NCBI GenBank assembly: GCA_021229015.1
Contig: CM037790.1
Location: forward strand, 51,716,997-51,780,996
Direction of reading: 5' to 3'
DNA: 64,000 nucleotides
Origin: Solen grandis
Lineage: Eukaryota > Mollusca > Bivalvia > Adapedonta > Solenidae
The position numbers and the translations under genes are program-made. This document shows positions 41,070 through 52,235 of the stretch, one piece after another (position 1 is the first letter of the stretch; each line of letters begins with the position of its first letter). The notes below the pieces were generated by a model. The model made no database searches, had not been told where the DNA came from, and saw only the letters and a program-made list of their open reading frames with translations.

Positions 41070-44000
41070 AATGGTCCTTGACTAGAAACTGGCAGGCATT
41101 TATGCAACCGTACACTTACAGTCAGCTATGAAACTATCTCGGTGTCATAAACACGATGTTGACATATACCCATACACAGCATAAGGAGCATGTGAAAAAC
41201 ATGCTATATGGTCCTAAGGCAGCTCCATAGCTGACTGTAAGCAACCAGTTGCATACGGTTTGTCATACTGAACGCACGCCTGTATTCAGTGGAAAACTCA
41301 CCAATAATAAATCACTGCCAGTGTGACTCAAGGTTCGATCATAAGTTGATACAAATCTGTATGTAATAGCAAATTTCATATTGCTGACCATTTTTCTGCT
41401 CTAAGTGGTAAAAACATGTAAAATAAAACAGTTTTACAGTCATTACAGTGGCTTTCTTCTAGATAATATCTTATATCTTAATCTTCTCATCAGCAGATCT
41501 CAAATATTCAAACAATTCAGAGTTTCCACAGAGTTCTTTAACCTTTTCCCTCATATTGACTCATTTTGACGCACTCAATAGGTATCACATAAAGCCTGAT
41601 CTGCAGAAAGCCACAGTTAAACCTTACCAAATTTAATTACAAAATCCTCATTTCCAGACCACCAAGGAGCAGCGAACAGCATAAAACCTGATCAGCCTGC
41701 GAGTTTGTTGTTCGCATAGGTCTTTTCATGGTTTTCTCTATGAGGGAAAGGGTTAACTGGAGGTATGTTTGCTGTTTTCCCTTATGTTAGTCCCATAAAT
41801 TTTGAGAATTGACAACATTTATTGGGGTAAAAAAAATTATTTTTTTTTAAATGGGTGTGGGGAGAAAGGAAGACCTTGAGTAAGAGTGTTTGGATACATT
41901 ACATAACAAAAAAGGACAAAACTCTTGTTCAGCTACCTACATCTTGTCAAAACATATTGTTAGCTATTCTTCTGAAAACTGAAAAAAATATTTTGAAAAT
42001 TAAGCAGGTTTCAGTAAAAGAATTATTAAAGTAAAAAACAACTCAAAATTAATTCATGCAATAATATCTAACTTTACTGTGGTTTCACCCTTTAATTCAT
42101 ATAGTCGTCTTTAACACTCACTCAGCCTTTCAGCACGTAGGTTCGAATCCCAGCAGGGTCATTCGGATTTTCGAATGAGGAAGCCTTCCAGCTGGCTTGC
42201 GGTAGGTCGGTGGTTCTACCCAGATGCCTCCATGCATTCGGGTTCTTCCTCCACCTGTAATTAGCTGGGCGTCGCTATATGACTGAAATACTGTTGAAGC
42301 GACGATAAACTCAAATAGTCAAGTCAAGTTATAGTCGAGTCATATAGTCGTGTTAGCCTTGGTCAATTCCTGTTTGCTCATACAATATTGTAGCTCAGAT
42401 TCTACACTGCAAGCCATGCATGCCAAAGAGAGTCATTGTTTTATACACCATTTTTTAGTTCAACAAATTGATATTCATCAAGTTGTAAATTTGCACATGA
42501 ATATTCATGAGGTAAAGGGTCAAACAAAGTGAAAGAAAATATAAAATGATTCATGCAACAACAGAAAATAATGAACATTGGGTAAGAGTTTGAAATTTAC
42601 CAGAATCTTCATTCGCTCCTCCTTGATTTGTTCAAACATGATCTGTACACTGGTAGCCCACTCTTGCACAACACGAGCATGGCGTATGGCTGCCTCACTA
42701 CAGTTCAACACTCCTATAAATAGTCCAGTCAGGTGTATGTAGGGTACTTTGATTTTTTAAAACTGATATTTGGCTGTTATTCCTAATGGCAGTAAAGTAA
42801 CTTTCTAAACAACTATTTTATAACAAAGCAATTCACATACCAACTTAAGGATTAAGATGCCCAGAGTAATACATGGTACTATATAGTATTTGAATTTTAC
42901 AAAGAAAACATGTTACTGTTGACCATGCATGACAAGAACTACAATTTGCACAAGGATCACATTTTGACTTAAGTACTAAATATCGATTCATTGCAATAAC
43001 GGTACACATGAAATGTCCAACTCGGAAAACAAAAAAGATGGCCAGAATGACCAATGATCGAAGAGCCGTCGGCACAATTGGTTCTGGTACCCCAATACAA
43101 CAGGTATGACTTATTTTGTTAATGAAACAATTCTGACAAAATGTTTAAAAATAAAATGTATGAAACATGTGTATTAAACAAGATTGTGTACCAAGTACAT
43201 TTTCAAATATAAATCCAACACCAAAAATTTTCACACAAGCAAATTTTAGACACTGAATTTGATAAACTGATCAATTTATTATTTACTTTCATTCTCTAGA
43301 TCTACCGTAATTTCTTGACTGTTTTGATGTCCCAATTTATAACATCAATGCATGAAAACTCGCTGTTTGAAAGGTCTGGTTCATCCATGGTAATCCAAGG
43401 CCTTTAGTCAAAGTTTCTCTTGCAGGATCTCAGTGGTATCAGAGAAGAGCCACCTCAGACCCTGGTCAGCAAATTTCCAGCATTTTCTTAGTTTCAATAA
43501 CTGATTAACCTAAATCTAATTCTTTAACAGTAACAAGGAGACTGGAACTTGCACTAATCTCTCTTGATGGTTCTTGTGGGTTGTGCCAGTACTCTAGCTG
43601 CCAAAAATTCTTGCCCCCAAACCCAACCCCTTTGGGACTGACTCCCTACCTTCAGATGATATCCATTGCCATGGGACCCTGGTACATATCTGACTTTAGG
43701 GTGTATTATATGAAGTTATTAACTATCTTAACCCTTTACCTCATAAATATTCATGTGCGAATGTATTACCACAATGAATGTTAATTGATTGAACTTTAAA
43801 TGGTATATGAAACAATGGAATTTCTTTAAAGTGCAGACTGTAGAATCTGAGTTTAAATAGTGTATGAGCAAACATGGTTCATACAAATTTTCTGAAGCAA
43901 AATTTAAGTTTTTTAAGGCAATAAAATTCAAATTAAGGACTTGCATTAACCACAATTTATACTTTAAATATTAAAGCACGAAAGGGATGAACCTCAATTT

Positions 44001-47000
44001 TTTAACAACTTGATAAACACTTTTTATGATCAATACTGCAATTTCAATTAATTTTAAGTCTTTATTCAAGGGTATATAGAAAAATGTGATTTTGAAGGTT
44101 TTTTCAAGACAGACATCAAATTCAAGGGTTTTAAAGACCTCGCTGTGTAAACCATGATAAACAGAAGAGAACCTAATCTGACAGCTCCTGAAAGCTCTGG
44201 TTGCCATTGCATCAAAATGAGTCTATATGAGGTAAAGGGTTAAGAGGTTATTTTTATTATTCCCTTTACAAGTTTTAACCAAAATTACAAACCTGGAAGC
44301 ATCAAGTAACACTGAATTACACTGTATATTGATTTGAGATGTGCTTCCATTTGATACAAGGTAATATACACCTGAGATTTTGTTTTTTAAAGAATTTAAA
44401 TTATTCATTGAAAATACTAATCACTGAGTAAAATTTCAATCATGTTCTGTATAATTCATAAAAAAACAATCACTCTAACAAAATCAGTTAACAATATTGT
44501 ATATTAGATCTAAAGTCATGCACATGCACACACACACACACACACAAAAAAAAACAACAACAAAAAAAAAACACTTGGTGTCAATTACAGATTTGGGAAA
44601 GAGCACTAATATGCTTAGGTTCTGAAAGACAATGATCTGATTTTGTAAATTCTAACCTGTATATTGTTACTGTTACTAGGATTTTCATTAATAGATAAAT
44701 GAAAACCAAATTGTTTTTTTTAAACAACAGACTTTGCAAAGGGGAAGTTGGTACGTTCAAATATTACTGAAAAACAACAAATTTTCATGCAATTCTAACT
44801 TATGATTTTGACTGGTAATTGTTTATTTATTAATGAAAACCCTGCACTGTAACAGTGTTTAATTCATAAATAGTGTGGCAGGAGACACCAGGCTTGCTTT
44901 CAGTATTCTGAATCATATGCAACTGTTTGACTAGTCAGTTAAAGGGCATCATGGTCTTGCAAGCGGATCCAAAGCTTGTAGGTTCAAACCCCACTGAGGG
45001 GCAAGGACTTCATGACCTTCCCAGGTGCCAAGTAGTGGTCCAACCCAGAAACCTTTGAGAGAGATCAGTTTAAGTTGTAATAACTTGTTTCCATATTGAC
45101 ATAAATAAGTTTAAAACAAACAGCTATGAAACTGTCTTGCTGGACATCATAAACTGGCCTCATAAGCCATGATATTCATGTATACATAGTAAGTAAGTAA
45201 GTAAGTAAGTATAGTCTAAATTGTTTAAACATATTTGGCAGAAATCAATCCTTCATATAGTCCAGCATAAAGAACAAATGAACTGCATGATAATTATGGC
45301 CCTTTGACAACTTCATAGTGGAAAGTAAGCTAACGGTTGCTTACAGTTTGGCATGTACTGAATGCACGCCGGGTGCAGAAGGGATACCTGGTGAGAACTA
45401 CAACACAAGGCTGCCGGAGGGCTTCCTCATATGAAATCTGAGTGACCAGAGTGGGACTCTAACACAGAAGTTATGTTATTCTATGTCAGTAGATATAATA
45501 ACCACTGAAGACCTCTCTGAATTAAATACATATTCAAAAAAATCATTATCATTGATGGTCATTACTACCCCCACATACACTTTTACATGGAAAAAGGGCT
45601 ATAATTCTTACAAAATCCTTCACACAGGTTTAAAGTTATTTACTGTATTTTTTTTTTTTAAATTGGAGATATTTTTCGTCAAACTGGACAGAAGAATTAA
45701 GGCTGTTGATGATAAAGTAGACCTTGTGATAGTGAAAAAGTATGTGAAGTCTGATGACAGATGGATTTATAGAGACAGTGATAATAACTACTTAACATTT
45801 TTTCTGTGAAAAACAGATGTGCTAAAAATGCAAATTCCCAATTTGGATAAAATGACATAGTTTTCCCAGGAGAACCCGTTCCCAAATAATTGAGGTTAAA
45901 ATATATATATCATAAAGAAGTAAAAAACAAAAATCATAATTAAATTACCATGAAAGATTTCATGAAAAATTTGTACAAGAAAAATATCAGACTTTTAATA
46001 AGGCCAAAAAAAAAAAAAAACCAAGAAAGTCAGTAGAACTGACAGATTCTCCCCGAAGAACGTCATTGTTACAAATAAGACCTTGGTCAATAAAGCTTCA
46101 CATAAAGTTTTGTTGAAATCAAGCTATTAGTTCCTGAGAAATAGCCCGGACAAGAATCATACTAGATATACATTTTGCATAAAAGTCAAAGGGCCATAAC
46201 TCTGTGAAAAATTGAGAGACAAAGTTACCCCCATGATATGCAAATCTTTTCTTGGTAATAAAGCTTTCCATAAAGTTTCGTTGAATTCAATCCATTATTT
46301 TCTGAGAAATAGCCCAGACAAGATTCATGCATTATGTACTATAGGCTGAAAAGGAATGGCCATAACTCTTTGAAAAATTTAGGAACCAGGTCATGCTGAC
46401 GATATGCGCATCTCCTCTTGGTAATAAAGCTTCCCATAAAGTTTCATTGAATTCAAGCCGTTAGTTCCTGAGAAATAGTCCGGACAAGGAAAGTGTGACG
46501 GACGAAGCGGCGACTATATGCGTCACCTTCGGTGAGCATAAAAATAGGGCCGTTTCTGGTCTCCCAACCAACTCTCTTTTTTAATAACTAACCTTTTCTA
46601 AAAGGTTTCTAAAACCTTTCTAAACTTTTTTTTACCTTTCTGCCTTTTAAAAATCTTTCCTTTTTTTTTTTTTTCCTTCCTTTTCATTAAAAAAAAATCC
46701 CTATTACCTACCCTCTTTTTTCTTTTGTTGGAGACCAGAAACAGAACTTTTTTTTTTTTTGGCTTAAGAGGATATAAATACCATTGAGGTCAGCTGCAAA
46801 GAGTCTTATCTTCTGTTGAAACTCTATAAAAAGTTCCATGCTCATCTCCTGTGACCGTGCTGTTTTTCTGATTTGTTCATCAACCAGTCCCTGGGTCTGT
46901 GTGTGTACAGTAATGCTGGCGGCAGAACTGTCCTTATCAGCCTGTTTGTCCAAGTTGCCGGTAGGAATTGGCGCAACATTCTCAGAACCATCTTCTGTCT

Positions 47001-50000
47001 GGTGTCCTGCTATGCAGCTTTCTCCAAAGACAGAGGTCAGTCTAGCAAGGACATCTTCAAGGTCATAATGTCGCTGTTCCAGTGCTGAGATCCTCTATTA
47101 TTAAAAGTACAAATCATTATTAGCTCAGTCACTTAGAATCCTTAGAATCACAAGAAAACAAGACCATTCACAACAAAATAACAGCTGGGACAAGAATTTA
47201 AGGTCAACCGAGTGCTGTGAACTTGACCTTCAAGCTAGTGACATGGTTCTTGTTTGCGACACATTTTCTTGGATCACTTGTGCTACGTTATTTCAAAACA
47301 CGACCATACACAACAACGTTACAGCCAGGGCAAAGTTCCTTGCACACACAAGACACACTACAACATACACACAAACACACAGACAGGTGTAACACTATAT
47401 GTAAATATGGCCATTAAATGACTGGGGCATAAAAACTTATAGAGTCATTTTATGTCCCATTCCCTCATTATATAAAAGTTTCAGTAATTTATTCTGAAGT
47501 ACAGCATGACTGAAAGACATAGAAAATGACAGGAATCCAATTAACATTATGTATGTAGTGAGCTATTTGTCAGTTCTCTAATTAAAAAAAAATATGCAAT
47601 TTATTAAGCATAATGAAATATTAACACCATTAATTCAAGTTCAAACTGAACTTAACACAAAACTCATAAATACTTACGTGTATAATCATATCAATGTCTT
47701 TCAATTTTATGTTGTGATGTATCCAAATCCAATACCCTCTAGCAAACATATACCTGTTTGCTAATATACCATTATTAGATATGCTTGCATAACAAGCTCC
47801 AGTTTAGGCGAGTGACATTTTTAGCTCACCTGAGCACAACGTGCTCAAGGTGAGCTTTTGTGATTGCCCTTCATCTGGCGTCCGGCGTCAACAATCTGGC
47901 TTGTTAACACCCAAGCAACCGTATTTTTAGGCCAATCTTCATGAAACTTAGAATGTTTTTTCTCCATTAAATCTTGGACAAGTTCGACTTTGGGACATGT
48001 GGGGTCAAAAAGTAGGTCACAAGGTCAAATCTTAGAAAAACCTTGTTAACATTCTAGAGGCCACATTTTTGTCACAATCTTCATGAAACTGGTCAGATGT
48101 TTCTCATAAATCTTGACAGTTCAACTTTTGGTCATATGGGGTCAAAAAGTAGGTCATGAGGTCAAATCTTAGAAAAACCTTGTTAATGCTCTGAGGCCCC
48201 AGTTTTGGCCCAATCTTCATGAAATAGTTCAGAGTTCAAGTTGGGTCATGTGGGGTCAAAAAGTAGGTAATAGAAAAATCCAACATATGCTGCTCAGTTA
48301 TAATCAGGTGAGCGATTCAGGGCCATCATGGCCCTCTTGTTTACCTATCTTGCATAAAGAAAATGCCCTACAATAATCTTTTTATGACTTTTATCATTTT
48401 ATTACAGAAGTTGTCATGGCACATAACAAACGATAAGTCTGCAACGATGCGAAAGTGGGAAAAATTATCAATGAAAATACTATGAATTAGATTGTATGAC
48501 ATAAGCCAGTGGCACGCTGTACAATTCTCATATATCTAGCATGACTGTAATATTTCCTTATTTAATCAAATAGGTATTTCAATGAAAAATGAGGATTTGG
48601 CCCCAAAAGTAAAATGATATATTAGCTAAAAGATCCATTTGATGTGGAAAATCAGTAAAACATTTCCAAATTTTAAGCCACTTGACGTTCTCCTTTCCTG
48701 TTTAAGGTTATGCTTAACCCTTTCCCTCATAGAGGACACCATGAAAAACCTATGCGAACAGCATAAAACCAGATCAGCCTGCGAGTAACTCGCAGGCTGA
48801 TCAGGTTTTATGCTGTTCGCTGCTCCTCAGTGGTCTGGAAATGAGGACTTTATAATTAAATTTGGTAAGGTTTAACTGTGGTTTTCTGCAGATAAGGCTT
48901 TATGTGGTACCTACTGAGTGCGTCAAAATGAGTCTATATGAGGGAAAGGGTTAACACATCATTAGGATTCTCAGTCCTTAGATTATTATAATTATTATTA
49001 ATATTATTGTTAAAATCATTATGGACTTTTTATTATGTTGCATTGTAGCACAACACATTGTTACTGATTTTGGGAATTTTTAATACCAGATATCATATCC
49101 AAATTCAATGCCGCCTTTAGCAGATAAGCTATACATGCATTTGTTTGCTCATGCTATTGTTATACAATAAATATGCTTTCATGACAAGCTCCTGTTTAGG
49201 CATGTGACTTTTTTTATGCCCCCAAAGCTATAGCTTTGGAGGCATAATAAAATTGGACCGTCTGGCTGTCCTTGTGTGTGTATCTAGCAGTCTGTCCGAG
49301 CATTTCGTTTCCAGACACTTACTTTGTCTTGCATGCATGCATTTTGATACAATTTGGTATCAATGATCTTCTCAAGAAGACGGAGTGTTGCGCGAAAAAT
49401 CCTGTTAGGTGTATTATTTGGTTTCCGGATACTAAGTCTGTCCTGGATGGATGGATATTTGCATCCACTGGCATGTAACTTCATAATTATACAGACAGAA
49501 CATATGAAAGAAAGTGCAGATTACAAGACCCATAACTCTAAACTTCAATATATTTTGAGTTACTCCCCTTTGCTGATTGACCTATTGGGTAGGGGACACA
49601 CATTTAAACGATTTTCCAAGGAACATCCAAGTTCAGTGAACATCAAGTATGTGCTAAAATCTGCTAAAACAACAAAACAGTTCTGTGTCAAAGCAACTCA
49701 TTGGGGGCATCTGTCACTGACTGTGACAGTTCTTGTTTTACATATATCTGAATTACATGAACAAAATGCACAACAACCTTCCTTATTATTTATCATTTTA
49801 TTACAGACGTCACGGCACATAACAAAAAATAACTCTGCATTGACGCAAGTAGAAAAAAATATCAATGAAAATACTCTGAATGAAATCTGACAAGCTTCAT
49901 ACATGAAGTTCAGACATAAGCTTCATACATGAAGTTCAGACATAAGCTTCATACCTGAAGTTCAGACATAAGCTTCTACTGAATTCAGCAGTTCAACTGA

Positions 50001-52203
50001 ATTTGACATAAGCTTCATACCTGAAGTTCAGACATAAGCTTCATACATGAAATTCAGCAGTTCACACACCTCTAATATGTAATATGTCCTTGGTTTATCT
50101 CCCAAAGAAACATAGCAAAAAAAAAAATAAAATATTTTGTTCATTGAAATATGTGTGCCCTCACAGCAAAATGATATATTAGCTACAAGGTCCATCTGAT
50201 GTGGAAAATCAATAAAACAGTTCCAAATACAAACCATTTGAATTTCTCTCTATACTGTTCAAGTTTATGCTTAGTGCAACATTAGGACTGACTCTCAGTC
50301 CTTTGTTATAATTAATACTTTTATTATCATTATTAGGTTTTCCAGCCTTTAGCTATGCTATGTTTTTTTCCTATATTATTTTTCTTTTTTTCAAAGTTCA
50401 AATTAAAACAGGTTACCAAATCACGAAATTCTAAGGGCATATGTTACAATTTTTTTCTTCAATAGAATTTTCTGATTTTCATTTTTTATGTAAAATGTGC
50501 TGAATACAAAAAAATTTGAGCTCTTTTTTAGCTAGGTCTGTATATCCATGGTAACTGTTTTTAATAATTAAATAGCTAAAATATACATCTCTCATTAAAT
50601 GAAATAAAAATTAAAAAAATAGGAACCACAGACTTGTAATACTGACAGTTAATTTATGATAGTCCAATTTATTTGTCACATAATGAATGGTATATATCCT
50701 CGGGAACTTCATTTTTACAGAAATGAATAAAAAAACATAGGAATTTTGGAAAAGGCAGAAAAACCTTCATTTTCAAGTATTTTTTTAATTTTTACAGAAA
50801 ATATTTTTCTTTTTTCATGAAATATTCTTAATATTTGCTTGATCAAAACAGCAAACAAATGTATAGGTCACCAAGCTCATTTACTACTGAGCTGTTTCTT
50901 TTGTAATTGTCTAACCTAATGAATATTCATGTACATGTAAAATTTATGACTATATATTGATTTACTGAATATTTCTGAATTCTTTTTGAAAGTTTTTTTT
51001 TCTCTTATTTTTCCAATTATTTTTCAATCTTACATTAATAGCCTGCTAATTCTTGCCTCTTGTAATTAATAGACATTCTTTAATAAAACATAATTTGAAA
51101 AGATACATTTTTTTTTCAGAAACACAATTAAATAACAAAAAAAGAAATTTCAATAAAAAAAAAAATCAAAAGCAGACAAAAAAAACTGGAGATAAAGGGT
51201 AAATATTTGATAATTATATGCATATATACATATATTGATCCAACCTGGATGTATTCTATTTCAATGCTGGCAATTCTTTCATCCCCGGGCGAATCTTTAT
51301 ACTCCATATCTTCATCTTCACATGGTCCTCCATCTTGACTAGAAAAACCTGGGGATTCTGGGTAAAACTGAGCACCGCAGTCTGGTTTCTGGTGCTCTGA
51401 GTCCTTCACATATATATATATATATATATATATAAAATAAATATATATACAAATACTAAAAAATCGTTAATTTTGATATCAAATTTCAATGATTATATAC
51501 TTAAAAGAATTTTGTGAGTACCTTTGACGGAACAATTTTCGAAGAGATAAATATTCATGGATAAAACTCTCCAAGAAATCAGCAAAACTTAGGGATTTCA
51601 CAGTAGTAATAAATCATTGATATGAAGGATTTGTATATATATGATTGGGAAAAAATAGCACATTTTAACTTACCAATTACTTTTTTTTTTTAATTGACAT
51701 TTGATATCAGGACTACCAATAATGTACAGGGCATTTCATAGGCATACTCTTCCTCTCTGAAAATTACTTAAAATTCATGCAATTTTCCCCAAAATTGTTA
51801 CTTATCCAAGGATTTTTTCCAAAAAAACTCCAGAAAATAATGCTTTTATTCACAAATTTATGGTAACAATGCTGCTTCCCCATCATCAGAAAAAAGGCCT
51901 GTATATATGATGTGTATGCCATTGCTGTGAATTATTCATAACAAATGTTACATACAATATAATCTTTTATCTACCTTTTTTGTTTATTCATTTACTTTTT
52001 TCATTCCTTTATTTATTCATTCCTGCCTTCAAATATTCATACATTCATTCATTAAAATTGTTATTCATTATTCATTCATTCAAATAGTCAATAATTAATT
52101 CATTCTATTTTAAAATATTCATTTACTCATTCATTTAAATATTAACTTGAATATTCATTAAATTTTCATAATTAATGCTCGATTAGAAAGACGGACAGAC
52201 AGT

Positions 52204-52235
<32 letters not shown>

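Noticed and set aside
42140..42160. Possible tRNA gene (ggttcgaatccc)
   Set aside because: Only a B-box is convincing; no cloverleaf arms could be built, and the tail matches a SINE.
49354..49890. Longest single open frame in the window (178 codons, + strand)
   Set aside because: It starts inside a repeat end, runs into the 26-bp minisatellite region, has no domain-like composition, and no splice context. Treated as chance.
49889..50065. CRISPR-like regular repeats
   Set aside because: Repeats are contiguous without unique spacers, in a eukaryotic genome; this is a minisatellite.
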